DNA of 64,000 nt from Blasia pusilla (Eukaryota; Marchantiophyta; Marchantiopsida; Blasiales), in NCBI GenBank assembly GCA_050084515.1, contig CM114273.1, forward strand, positions 23,684,001-23,748,000, read 5' to 3'. The notes beneath the pieces were generated by a model that worked only from the letters and a program-made list of their open reading frames with translations, ran no database searches and had not been told where the DNA came from. A program made the position numbers and the translations under genes. Of the stretch, positions 1 to 11,289 are shown piece after piece. How positions within the stretch are numbered: the first letter of the stretch is position 1; the number at the start of each line of letters is the position of its first letter.

Positions 1-264
1 GAACACTCTTATCCAAACGTAGCACAAGCCTTATATGCATATAACACAGAGCAGAGGCCGGAGGACATGGAACATGAAGAGACTGAAAGACTCGGTTTCC
101 TGAGTGATCCTCGACGAGGGAAAAAGTAGACAGCTTTGCCTGGAGAATTCGTCGCTCTTCAGAGAAATTCATAGTGCAAAATTTCTGAAACGATTTCTCC
201 ACACCATTTCCGGCCAACTTGGCCATGTAACGACGTGAAGATAGTAGAAGTGTTCACTGCTTAC

Positions 265-705
265 CTCGTGTTCCTCATCGTCAAGACCAGCTTTCTCTGG
301 CTCGCCGCTTAATCCACGAGCTGCCAGTGGTATCTTTGACTCGCCTCTGATGGTGCGGTTGCTTTCGGTGACGGAAAAACGTTGGAGAGAACCTGGGATA
401 CCGCATCGTTTGGTTGCACTAACGAAGGGATTCTCATCCTTCGAATTCGAAATTCGTGGACAATCATGCAAAGCTGAGACGATCAAGAAAGGATATGTGC
501 GCGGAAGAAGCGAATTCGAGTGCTTCATCAGGGACGCCAATCTGCGAGTCGTCATCTCTTGAATTTCGCTTCCTAAATATAGAGTCCAGCGTTTGAGCTG
601 CAGCTCCCAGACTCTTTCAACTGCCTGCAACAATCTTCTGTAATCAGATCGATTTACCAAAAAACTGCTAACATCCTGCCGCAATTCCACTATATCCGAA
701 TTCAC
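265..705 (-). CDS. Candidate exon of an unrecognised gene
   Basis: An open frame of about 147 codons ends exactly at a good minus-strand splice donor (GAG|GTAAGC at 265/264), which suggests a real exon. The peptide is mixed-charge, with a helix-like N-terminal part rich in Leu, Arg and Glu and a C-terminal Glu/Asp run (DDEEHE) at the donor. The first codon of the frame is GTG and a stop lies only a few codons further 5', so the exon probably starts at an acceptor or the start codon lies elsewhere. The next exon would lie at or beyond the left edge. I do not recognise the family and it could be a chance frame. Confidence 0.3.
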
Positions 706-1949
706 AAGAGTGAGCGATTAGTCTCTGGATATCATTTTGCAGTTACTTAGCGTATCTCATGGCGGCAGACGCAAAGACCCACAACATGTGCTGCGTAGAT
801 CCCCAACTTGCAAGGCGATTAGACGCAGCCTCTTGTCACCCTCAAGGGAAAATTCTTTCGAATTTAGCGATTCCAACTCCCACTATTGCAAGGCAACTCT
901 AGCAGTAACACAATTATTCGTTATCGACGAGTCTTGTAGACAAGTAGCGCATCTTACACAATTCCAGCAACCTCCCTGCTCCGGATGATTCGAAAGAGTT
1001 CAGAATAAATGCAAATCCAACAATCGAAAACAAAGATTTCACAGCGGGACTGCTGCAGCCGAAAAGCCCAGGACGACTACCTGCCGGTCAATCCGACGGC
1101 AACGAATACCCGTAGATCACGTACAACGTCATGCCGATCCCACTCGTCCTGGACACAAAAGCGCCTTCCTCGCAACTCCGAATCTTCCAAGCTCCTCAAA
1201 GGACCAGCGCGTACATCACTTCAAGCTCGACGATTCTGTCAGGGCCCATAGCGCTGTCGTTCACTGTGTCAAAGAAACCCTCCCGGTCCCAAAGAAACGA
1301 CCCGAGCATCACAGGTGACAGGTCTACTGGTGCAAGTAAAAGAAACAACCGGAGCACCACAGGTCTCTACTGTTCGACTGCTGCAAGTAAAAGAAACGAC
1401 CGGAGCACCACAGGTCTCTAATGTTCGACTGCTGCAAGTAACAAGTAATGAAAGCGCGCGCCACTGTAATCGAAGGCGGCGTCCTCCTCTGCTCTCCTCC
1501 CCTCGTAGGCTCCGGTGGGGAAACGACAAAGGATGCCGCGGCGCGGTACCGGGCCCACAGACCCTACTGGCCTAGGTTCAAAGTTCAAACCACGGCGCGG
1601 CCGCACGGGGTCACGGGCGTGCAGCCTTGTAGTCAGCTTCCAGTCAGCCATCCGTAATATGAATGGGGGACTACGCTTTCAATGACACGTGGAGCTAGGA
1701 TTGCGAGTGCCACTGTATGTATAGATTTATGACATGTATTGGATATAAATACCGAATACATGTCGCAGGCTATACAAATGGCGTATTCGAAAATGGACGG
1801 TCTGCCCGAGGCAACCGCGGGGACTACGGGCAACCGTAACCGTACTATTGACGCGCGAGAAGAGGTTTGAAAGACATGTATTACGAAAAGGTTTTTCTAA
1901 TTCCATCAACGGTGCGTAATGCATAAATTCTTTTTAAGAGTTAGTGCTT
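706..1949. other. No recognisable gene apart from the 51-bp repeat
   Basis: Short overlapping frames occur on both strands, but none shows a known domain or convincing splice pattern. A GC-rich patch (about 1450-1640) and a stretch with a CAT..ATG-rich palindrome near 1725-1765 are the only compositional features. Confidence 0.5.
1269..1445. repeat. 51-bp tandem repeat, about 2.5 copies
   Basis: The string TGCAAGTAAAAGAAAC begins at 1331 and 1382, and TGCAAGTAA at 1433, giving an exact 51-bp period. A partial earlier copy starts near 1313. The unit is 17 codons long, so a plus-strand frame stays open across it and would encode repeats of the type VKETTGAPQVS. No host gene was recognised around it. 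Confidence 0.8.
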
Positions 1950-2407
1950 TGAAAGAAACATTGCATAAATGTTGAAATTATCAGAGGGAAGAATATTGGA
2001 GATCGAATTTTTGTTCCACGTATTCCATTGATTGCACCAGATTCAGGTTTGCCATTTGATTTACATAGGTTTCAATTCCCTATTCGATCGGCTTTTGGTA
2101 TGACTATCAATAAATCTCAATGTCAAACTTTGCAAAAGGTGGGCATTTACTTGCCTACTCCAGTATTTTCTCATGGCCAATTGTATGTAGCATTATCTAG
2201 AGTAGGGAAGAGAAGTCTATCCACATTACAATTGGAAGCGATGAACATTCAAATAAGGAAGGTGACTAAACACGGAATGTAGTATATAAAGAAATTCTTG
2301 AATAAAATAAATATTTAAAAATCAGATCAGAAATTTTTTTCCTTCATGCATATTTGCATCTTTCGTATTCCCTCTTGCACCCGTGCATCGCACGGGCACC
2401 TTACTAG
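1950..2407 (+). mobile_element. Truncated autonomous-type Helitron, 3' end
   Basis: The 3' terminus is textbook. A 7-bp stem with a 3-nt loop (CCCGTGC/GCACGGG, 2380-2396) is followed 7 bases later by CTAG (2404-2407), and the next base is T. The helicase remnant lies just upstream. No TC 5' terminus was found, so the left boundary is a guess based on the end of protein similarity. Confidence 0.75.
1953..2282 (+). pseudogene. Helitron PIF1-type helicase, C-terminal remnant
   Basis: The frame encodes the last ~110 residues of the helicase part of a Helitron Rep/Hel protein. Diagnostic strings are GKNIGDRIFVPRIPL, FPIRSAFGMTINKSQ (a Q is replaced by C just after) and FSHGQLYVALSRV, which match the C-terminal helicase motifs of plant PIF1-like Helitron proteins. 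The rest of the protein, including the Rep domain, is absent and an in-frame stop sits directly upstream (near 1950). It lies about 120 bp before a Helitron 3' terminus, which is the expected position for this end of the gene. Confidence 0.85.
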
Positions 2408-3110
2408 TTCTTTTTAAGAGTTAGTGCTCCTGAAAGAAATAAGGATATTATGCATAAATTTAAACAAAAATTCTTACTACCCATAGTCAGTGAAATTTTT
2501 TCTTGTTGCCCATCTGCCATATGTCGAACACAGAGGTATTTGCACATCAAGAAGGAATTCTCCAATAATAATATAGATATTATTATTTTAGAAGTGTTTT
2601 TTAAATGATGAGAGCTTGAGAGTTAAATATGTGTCTTTTTTAGTTTTAAAATTTGACACATGACATCTATTTCTTTCACGAACTCGAACGCGTATGTACT
2701 AATATACTATACACGTATAAGTATATTACACTGCAGGATCTTGCATCACATTGTCTCTTACGAGTCGTCGGATCCTAACTAGTATAGATGAATAAAAGGA
2801 GATCATAAAACCAAAATAGAATTCAGAATGCCTCATCTTGAAAGGAAAAAAATAGGGGAATCTTTGAAACTTGGCCATTTAGAAGCGGAGCCCATAAGCA
2901 CTTGAAATTATAGCATCCTCATTGTAGCATCCACAGAGGTTAATCAAAATTTTTGGCTAAATTGTTTTTGGCACAAATGTTCAATTTTGCCTTGTAGCCT
3001 TGGATAATGGGACAATAAAATAACATATCATCATTTTATCTTGGTATAACGAGGGAATCGGGATTTGAATGGCCATCCATGGGATTTAACCCTTAAATAC
3101 CCTCGTAGAT
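2408..3110. other. AT-rich spacer without recognisable gene
   Basis: The first ~50 bases repeat sequence found at 1928-1980 (see findings). The remainder is AT-rich with no open frame of note on either strand. Confidence 0.5.
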
Positions 3111-3127
3111 TTCTCATATGTGTAGTA

Positions 3128-3275
3128 TGGTTGTTGTCGTGCGCATACACATCGCTATAGAACATATATCGTTGTCACTAATCAACACACTCAAATACTA
3201 GCCTTACTCAATCATCCATCGAATATAATCACAAAGGTAAGCCGTCACCAAAATATCTCCAATTAAAATAGATGG
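3128..3275 (-). repeat. LTR end fragment, inverted copy
   Basis: This stretch is the reverse complement of 3597-3727 with modest divergence (shared blocks include GCCGTCACCAAAATATCT and GGATGATTGAGT in the other arm). The motif with GCGATGTATGTTGTGTAGCG seen at the 3' end of the LTRs at 25.8, 28.8 and 60.4 kb occurs here in reverse orientation, so it is an LTR terminus. Confidence 0.65.
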
Positions 3276-3596
3276 AGAATCTCAACAAAACGCTAAGGAT
3301 GCATCCATAATGCTAATCTGTGATGGTTGTTTGAGAGGGTACGTGGCATATGGCATGTGTGACATCACCTCTTGTTCAAGTTTCTCGGGGACGATGGATG
3401 TGCCTTGGATGTACATAAGATGGATAGTCAGAGATTCAAACTTGCTCAAGTGATATGGATGACAAGAGGGAGATTATCAATAGGACCACATGTGCACCCG
3501 ACCCTCTTGCTCTTAGCATCTTAGAGACGTATATCACAAGTAGGTAGAGATGTATGGCTGGAGTCTGAGGGACCTAACCACCAACTAGGGAGACGA

Positions 3597-4270
3597 TTGG
3601 AGATATTTTGGTGACGGCTTGCCTTCGTGATTATATTCGCTGGATGATTGAGTTAGGCTAGTATTTTTTTTTTGATTTGTGACAACGATGTATGTTTTGT
3701 AATGATGTGTATACGCACCATAATTGTTAGGTCTTTTGCAAGTTCTTGTGCAAAATTTTGGTAGAGATTAGAGACGGAGTTCAATAGGTCATGGATGACC
3801 TGCTAGGGAGTAGGGTAACCTACTATAATATGTTTCCCTTTTATGTAGATCCATTTGGAGGTCATATGAGGAACTTTATATTCCGAATAAGTTTCCAAAG
3901 TATGTGAGCTTTGACTTTCTATTTATGGAAGATGGCTCTCGACCCACTATTGTAGGTTCATGGTCAATTGATGACTTTGGCGCATAAGTCACGAAGGGAA
4001 GGACTTTGAGGATGACTTTGGTATACAAGTCACCAAAGGGGAAGACTTTGAGGAATACTTGGAAGAGGAACAAAGGGAGGACTTGGGGAAAAAGGGTATA
4101 TCTCAAGGAGAGTGAGCTTGGAGAGTTCATTCTCTCCTTGTTGAACCTCTTGAGTACGAGGCATTGGAGCTATGGTGCTCCTTGCCTTGTGAGTAATCTC
4201 ATCCTCTCACCATGAGAGTGGGTTTGGCTTCACAAGAGAGAAAGAGAGAGTGTGCATGAGAGCCATGGAG
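3597..4270 (+). repeat. Divergent LTR sequence (LTR end joined to a further LTR)
   Basis: The first part (3597-3727) matches the 3' end of the LTR family. From about 3726 a new LTR-like block starts with TGTTAGGTC. It contains the internal landmarks of the 28.2-kb LTR in the same order: GGTCATGGATGACCTGCTAG, CATTTGGAGGTCATATGAGG, GACTTTCTATTT, TTGTTGAACCTCTTG and GAGAGTGGGTTTGG. The copy is old and lacks the usual 3' terminal motif. Confidence 0.65.
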
Positions 4271-4399
4271 CTCTTTAGATTGTACCATTAATGTTAGGAA
4301 GGTGACACGGCGCACAATTACGCACATGGTCCTTCCAAACCATATCATCACATCTCTCTAACACAAGAACTTCAGATGGAAAAACCTCACTTAGCCTAA

Positions 4400-6910
4400 A
4401 AATAGTGAGCCTTGATGTTACATCTAAGGTCGTCGGTGTCGTTTTCTGTAGGTGGATATAGTCTCCTTGATGGAACTTTTGAATTGTTGGTCAATAGCCT
4501 CCTCCCCAAGTAGTCACATACCTCAACGTGTCCTGATGTTATAAAATCTTCAGATTCTCGAACGTCATGGGCATGACTCTCTAAAATATCTCCGCCCTCT
4601 AGGAACATGCTTGCATCCACACATCACGATCAGCAAGGTTGAGTACCTCACTAGCATCATGACGAATGGACGTAGACAAATCTGGCTCTCCTCCATAGAG
4701 CAAGAAGTAAGGTGAAAAGGATGCAAACGATGCATACCTACTAAACCTGTACACCATTGCCAAGCACGGCAATTGTAGGTCTCAATCTCCTAAATGATCT
4801 CTCTATAAGCCATACTTATGCCATCCCCTCTTCACGGTTTGGACAACATGCTCGGCTAGACCATCTGCTTCAAGATGATCTCGAGACGTCGTGTGGTGGT
4901 CGATCAATGGCTAATCACAAAGGGCTTGAAACTCTCTGCAAAAATCAGCGCCTTAGTTTGTCAACACTTTTTCTGGTGTGCCGTATCGACTTAGCACTCG
5001 ATCAAGGAAGGTATATGCGGCTTCTTCACTCGCCTTGTCGGGCAATGCAACCAACTCTATCCACTTTGAGAAGTGCTTGACCATCACGAACACATTACGA
5101 TTGTGGCACTTTGTAAATAGTAAAGGTCCTACAAAATCCAAACTCCATCGGTAGCCTAAATCCATAATCAATAATGGATGCAACTGTAGAGCCGGGGCAT
5201 TAAACAATGCTTGAACCCCATCACATATCATGCATATGGCAACAAACTATTGGACATCCGTCTGCATGTCTCGCCACCAATACCGTAATTGGAGCAAGTT
5301 GTATGTTTGCACCACTCGCACTCTACCATCCTCCCAAACTTGCAAAACATGTGTCCCCTCATATCTGAATTTTGGGGCTCGTTGTATGATCCTATCCCGC
5401 ACTCTAGTATCTATTGTGCCCTCTATATTGCCATTGCACAAGTATTCCAAGACTACCTCATCCTTTTGGATATCTCGAGCACCTATCACCTCGTCATCGG
5501 ACTCTGGATCTAGGAACTCTTCATCCAACCTCAGTGTCAAAGTTGAAGTTGTATGGCTATCCATAGCCAATAAAACCAAATAGGAAATCACGTGCCACCC
5601 AAACACTATGTGCTTATCACTCTCACCATATTGATGAGCTCCAATCGCATCTCATTGCCTCGGACATGGGGTCTGACTCAAACCATCCGCATCTTGGTTG
5701 AGTCTCCCATGTTAATGTACCATATGGAGGACATACTCCTGCAATAAGAGTGCCCACCTTGCAAGCTTCCATGTAAGCTTGTCGGACTCCATCAACCATT
5801 TCAATGGCTGATGGTTATTGACGAGGGTGAAGTGGTTACTAAATAAATAGCACCTAAAATGTGAGATGGCCCATAGTGCAACTAAGCATTCTCCCTCATA
5901 TGAACTATACTTGGCCTCTTCAACATTTTTTGAGCGGCTAGCATAAGCTACTACAACCTCTCTACCCTTATCATCATGTTGGATGAGGAATGCTCTAAGA
6001 TCCAACATACTCCAATTAGTGTGCACTTGGAAGGGATACCCCCTGATCGATCTCCTCAAGATAGGCGCAGACAACACTCTATCCTTCAGCATCTAAAATG
6101 CTTTCTCTTGCTCATGCTCTCATTGCCTTTCATGGTCCACCTTTTTCAATAAGGTTAGTGGTTGTGGAATAGTACTAAATCCCTTTATGTATCATTGATA
6201 TAAGTTTTCCAATCACATAAACGCACGAACTTGACTCATATTTGTAGGATGTGGGATACATGATATAACCTCTACCTTTGTTTGTTGAACACTAAGACCA
6301 CTTGGATATATCTTATGGTCTAAGTACGTACTTAATCTCGTCAAATAAGAACTTACACTTGCTTGGATGTAACTTCAACCCATATAACAAAAATCTTTAA
6401 AACACATGTGTAAGGTGTTGCTCATGCTCCACAATTGCAATGTTTAAAACTATAATATCATCGGTGTAACATCTGGAAAAATAGAGGCAAACCAAGATCG
6501 TATCCATGATCCTTTGAAACTCATACAGGGATTCATTAACCCCAATGGTAAGAATCGCCATAAATACAAAAAATCCCTATCATGAGGCCCTAGAATGTTG
6601 TTTTCTGTCTATCCACCATTTTGATAAGTAGCTAATTTTATCCGGCTCAAAGATCTAGTGAATTGAAACCAATGCATGCTTAATAGCATGAAAGATCTCC
6701 TCGAGGGTGGACATGGCATACTTATCAGAATTCGTTTGTCGATTGATAGGCCGGTAATCTCCGCACATCCACCTATCCGTCTAGTTCAAATGCACATCCT
6801 TCTTGGTGGGCATGGCTATGGCAGATTCATATTCTCCATATGAATTTTCCACTAGTCATGCCTCAACCAAGTCCTGGCTCCTGCTCTAAATTAGGGCCCT
6901 CTTCATGTGA
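4400..6910 (-). pseudogene. Degenerate Ty3/gypsy pol (RT, RNase H, integrase)
   Basis: Reading on the minus strand, the order is reverse transcriptase, RNase H, integrase, as in Ty3/gypsy elements. RT pieces include GDYRPINRQT near 6.75 kb and the catalytic YTDD (YVDD-type) at 6457-6468. RNase H (5712-6092) has VVAYASRSKN and EGECLVALWAISHFR. The integrase zinc-binding segment ends in YWWRDM (about 5.3 kb). The core (4840-5231) has LGYRWSLDFVGPL, HFSKWIELVALPD and DHLEADGLAE, covering the DDE residues. Several stops and frameshifts break it, so it is not functional. Coding similarity fades by about 4.4 kb. The LTRs that belonged to it were not identified with confidence. Confidence 0.9.
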
Positions 6911-7038
6911 TTGTACCTATAGAATCGTCAAAATATCGGCATATCAATGGATAATTCAATGCGGATCCCTAGACCCTTCAGTGTACCCAAATCCTGCATA
7001 CTGAATGCAAAGAAACTCCTTTGACTCCTTAGGAACCA

Positions 7039-7470
7039 ATGTATCTAGTGTTCCTCTCCTCTTGTCAACTTGGGCCCGATAGGTGGCTCCCAAGACTTAG
7101 TTTTCATGCTGACAGTGGGACTCTCCAACGTATGGTTTTGTTGCTATTGTGCAATCCTACCACTGGTACTTGGCTGCTCTCTTGCAACCAACTCAGACAT
7201 CTCTCCTCTCGACACTCCTTTGCAATCAATAGCCTGCTTGGTACCTCCTTGGTACCAATTGTTATGGTTGCCATATCCTTGTGTACTTGCATTACATCCC
7301 AAGATCTCAAAGGATGTCTCTCGCGATCACCTCCAACCTCTGGGTCTTCTGCAACCTTGCCCCCAACCATGGCCTATATCATCTCGGTAGGCTTGGGGCT
7401 CACTAAGTATTCAACAAGAATGTCTAAAAGTTGACCGATTGCATCCTCTAAGCTCTCTGCCATTTTTTAC
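7039..7470 (-). pseudogene. Possible gag/protease remnant upstream of the gypsy pol
   Basis: This segment lies immediately 5' of the reverse-transcriptase remains on the minus strand, where the gag/protease junction is expected. Frames are short and no zinc knuckle or protease motif is clear, so the assignment rests mainly on position. Confidence 0.35.
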
Positions 7471-7557
7471 ACGAAAGACGCTTGCTGCTAGCGTTGAGTG
7501 GGGCCGTAGCACTTTTTTTGTGCGTACATTAGAGCTTGGTCCACATGGCCAGAGAAG

Positions 7558-7848
7558 ATGCGGACAAAATTTCTTATACAAAATTCCAAGTTGGACATTG
7601 TGCGACATCAGAATGACTCATTGAAGGCACATGTGTATAAGCTTTCAACAGATATCATATCTCTCACAGGCAGAAGCTCCACATTTGAAGTTCAGAATTC
7701 TTCGTACAAGGAAAATCTAGATGAAGTTACTTCACTCTTCAGAGACTTCATTAAAGATACTAGATCTACTATTGCAAGAAATCCAAAGCTAGAGCTCCAA
7801 GTGTCTCTCATTAAGTCATTTCTTCGTAAATACACATGGCATTGCTAA
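7558..7848 (+). pseudogene. Relic coding fragment with coiled-coil character
   Basis: A 96-codon frame reads as a heptad-like, charged peptide (for example LKAHVYKLSTDIISLTGRSS and NLDEVTSLFRDFIKD). The composition is protein-like, unlike neighbouring shadow frames. No domain was recognised. Similar helical relics occur at 25.87-26.10 and 29.2-30.5 kb, so it may derive from a dispersed unnamed gene or mobile element. It has no recognisable promoter or partner gene. Confidence 0.35.
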
Positions 7849-7849
7849 C

Positions 7850-9920
7850 ATCATAGTTTTAGGGAATTTCTCATTTTCCTTTATGGGTCCCCCATTTTCT
7901 TTGCCATGTACACTCTGGCTCCACCCACTTCTGGCATTCTACATACTTAATACAAGAATATGTTTTTCTTCACCTATTGCTCATTGTTGTTTATGTAAAA
8001 CCATTGATCTACTTGTCCAAATGCCTGCAATTATAAGATGATTACCGATGACATACACTTCCACAACTTAAATGCTTTGGTTTAGAAAAGCGTTTTGATT
8101 TTCTCCTCTATTTTACTTCCCTTCACACCATTTCAAAATACACTCCATGGATTGGAATTTGTACATTCGGATTTCTACTTCTGCGCCTCACTATTACAAT
8201 AGTGGTACCACTTTAAAAAAGGCACCTTTTTTGTTTTGCATACACATACATATAGTTACCTATAGTACCCCAATACAACTCTATCTACTCGATTATTCAC
8301 TTTCCGCACAATCAAACTAGACAATTACTTTAGTCAATTTTCCACAACTCTAATTCACCCATTTAAGGTCCCCTCTAACATAAGCTATAAATAACATCCA
8401 ATTATATTTTACACCCTATACCAAATGCAACACACTCGATTTATAAGTACAAGATGACTCATTCAACAATACCAAATTTCTATTTTCCACTCCTCTCACA
8501 CATTCAATAAATCTTCGAATAAGGTTTACCTGCAGCCAAGTTTGTTTGTTTCAATACAAAACAATTTAACACTCTTTTTGTCACATTAGGCTCATATCAA
8601 ACTTTTGCATACTCTACTCTAACTCCATTCCCGCTACTTCATAGTTTTTCAGCTAAACCTTCCACTACTTTCATCTAAGACCTTCCGCTCTTAAAGCTGT
8701 GTAATGGCCGCACACTTGTGAAAATAAAATGACCATAATCTGTTTTCCAAGATTTTAGCCCGGTCAGAACCTAAACGAAAGTTTACAAATTTAAACAGCA
8801 GCCCCGGTCCAATCGCACCCGAAAATACATTTAAGCAGTCGGCAAGGGCCACTGGTGTCTCTACGGCGCGTATCTACTTGCTTCGGTTACATACTTACAC
8901 AGCCGTAAGTACGTCCGAATCATCTCTGACTAGCGGTTGACGTGGACTGACGTGTCGCGTTAAAGTTCTCCATCTTCACGATTACGTCTGTAATACGCAC
9001 CGGCCTCCTCTTGACCACGATGCCACGTGTGACGTAGAAGGGGAGAGACGACATTTGGACGATCGGCTTCCACATATGAAATGGCATATTATGTTTATTA
9101 AATAAAATGAAAATTTTAGTTCATAAAAATAGACTTTTAATTATGATCTAGATTCATAAATATTTGTTTTTTTTTCTTAGTCTTAGGTTTTTTTTTTTTT
9201 TTAATAAAGTGGACATTATCTTTGGACACTCGTTTGATAATTAATGTCCTCCCTCCTCAAAGGGTCGCCTTTCTTGATTTAGAGTTGGTTAAAAATACTA
9301 AGACAATAACTTACAAAGAAAATTGAAAGATAAATTTATAAATTAAAAATATGGAAGTTAGTTTAATTCTTTTAAATTTTTAAAAATATCCTTGTATTTT
9401 CATAAATTAAAAATTAAAAATATCATTCTAAAAATATGCTAAAAATATGGAAAATCACAATTAAATTAAACAGTTGAAAAAAAAGAAGCAATGGTGATAA
9501 CCATGAAGCATTTTACAATCTAAATTAGCCCATAACCTAACCTCCACAATAAACCTTGAGAATAATATAGATTATTCGTTTCATTTTTTTCCATATGCAT
9601 GGGTTCATTTAGTTACGGTTTCCATAGTCCATTTTGGATATTTGTTCAGTTTGTAAGACATACATGTATGATGCATGAGAGATATTGACATGAGAGTTCA
9701 TAAGGCAACAATTTTTGTTGGTGTGAACCTTACACAAAGAAAATAATGGCAAATACATTGACTCCTAATGAAACAATCCTTGTTATGAATGGTTTAAGAA
9801 GCAATAATACTGTTCTACAAGCCCTATTAAGAAAATTCTTCATTTAAGATCTCCCAAGAGTCCATACCACAAATTATTTTCTCCTTTCATATGGTTATTT
9901 GGAATTGCTCATCCATCCTA
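7850..9920. other. Long non-coding stretch
   Basis: No gene was recognised. 7.85-8.7 kb is C/T-rich and AT-rich, 8.7-9.06 kb is a GC-richer island with ACGT-core motifs (CCACGTGTGACGTAG near 9023), and 9.06-9.6 kb is very AT-rich with oligo-T runs. Confidence 0.5.
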
Positions 9921-10107
9921 TCTATATTATTAAAACAGGATGGGGTTTGAGGATCCCTCCCTCCGGTGTTAACATGTGTACTTTTTGCCTTCTTCCGGTG
10001 AAGGCATGTGCAATAAAAGAACTAAACTAATAGGATGAGTTAAATTTAAAAAAATTCTTTCTTTACGGGTGATTTTTCACCCGTGCATAGCACACGTATT
10101 ACACTAA
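9921..10107 (+). mobile_element. Complete 187-bp non-autonomous Helitron
   Basis: The element begins with TCTATATTATTAAAA, directly after an A (9920). It ends in CTAA (10104-10107), directly before a T (10108). This is the A|T insertion site and 5'-TC...CTRR-3' structure of Helitrons. A hairpin (CGTGC ATA GCACACG, about 10082-10096) sits roughly 8 bases before the end. The subterminal CACCCGTGCAT resembles the 3' end of the 2.4-kb Helitron, so the two probably used the same transposase family. It has no coding capacity. Confidence 0.85.
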
Positions 10108-10249
10108 TTACAAGTTACTATTAAAAATGGTTCTTCGCCTTTTTGTATAAGATTCTTCCCACTGCAACAAATATTTTTGCGACCCACATAACCAAATGAA
10201 TGTCAAGCGGAACATCAAAACTTTAGTGGGCTTACGTTGGGATGGTTGC

Positions 10250-11140
10250 ACTTTAGAGAGGTCTCTTGGAAGAGTTGGAAGAGACGAAACACGCGAATAG
10301 AGTTTGTGCATTTCATGTGTTTATGGTCACGACCAAGAAACCTGGACTAAACGTGAATCAAGACTTGAGAAGAGTCGAGTCTAGGAAGGTTGGTTGTCAG
10401 AGAGGTGATAACCAGATTTGGATCATGACTAGCGTTTGGGATTGTTACTATGTTGTGGACCATAACGTTTAGTCCCAATATGATTTTGGGTCAAATAAGG
10501 TGGCGTTGGAAAGCTTATGCAAAGCTGGTTCCCAACGCATTAAAGATCTAAGAAAACACATAAGCAAGGGATGAAATATTGGCAAAAAATGACTATATGG
10601 GGAGTTGGGTTGAGGGCCAAAAAGATGGGCCTGATTGTCTTTTCCCCAAAGTTAGGGGGAGGGCGGGGATCCCCAGAAGTGCCAATAAGGGGGATTGCCT
10701 CCAAGGATGCTTGGGACCCAAACCCCACCTTGGGGTGCCATTGGGTGGCTCAAGGGCACATAACAGAGCGGGAGTTTGGTGTTAGGACTCGGAACCCAAA
10801 CTTGGTCAAAGGGAGTGGATTTCGAACGCCACACTTGGATTCCAACCCGCAACTCATTTTAGTGAATCTCGGTTAGGGGCTCATTCGGTGTCCATTGGAC
10901 AGTTGGGACTGGTGGTGTGCAAACGTCGTTAGAGGTGTTTAGACTAGCTTGAAATTCTATCCCAAATTTTTAGAGACTTGCGTGTGTTATAAAGCAATAA
11001 ACTAGGAAGGTTGAGCTTATATGCAGCTGGGTTGAGAACTTGGTGAGTTGGAGTGTTGATTGACCCATACCTGACTAGTGTGAGTGAGAGCGTGTCCTAC
11101 TAAACGCACGCTTCCCAAATTGAATCGGTCCCAAATTTGA
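10250..11140 (+). repeat. Dispersed repeat family 2, plus-strand copy
   Basis: Ordered blocks of this segment reappear in reverse complement at 61.7-62.64 kb. They include the C-rich/G-rich region with GGGGGATTGCCTCC, the block with GTTGAGAACT, the GTCCTACTAAACG end and the GACGAAACACGCGAA start. Identity is patchy, so both copies are old. An LTR of an unidentified element is possible, but no terminal motif, primer site or protein was found. Confidence 0.6.
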
Positions 11141-11226
11141 CCCTTATTATCTAAAACTATTTTAGATTACAAAATTTTTCACATGTCAAAATAGAGGTGT
11201 TAAAACTCTCCAAAGAACAAAATAAA

Positions 11227-11282
11227 TTAAGAAGTTTCATTCACCTGAAAAAAAATTTAAGAAGTTTCATTCACCTGAAGAA
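11227..11282. repeat. 30-bp direct duplication
   Basis: The string TTAAGAAGTTTCATTCACCT occurs twice, 30 bp apart, separated by an oligo-A run. Confidence 0.7.
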
Positions 11283-11289
11283 AAAACCT

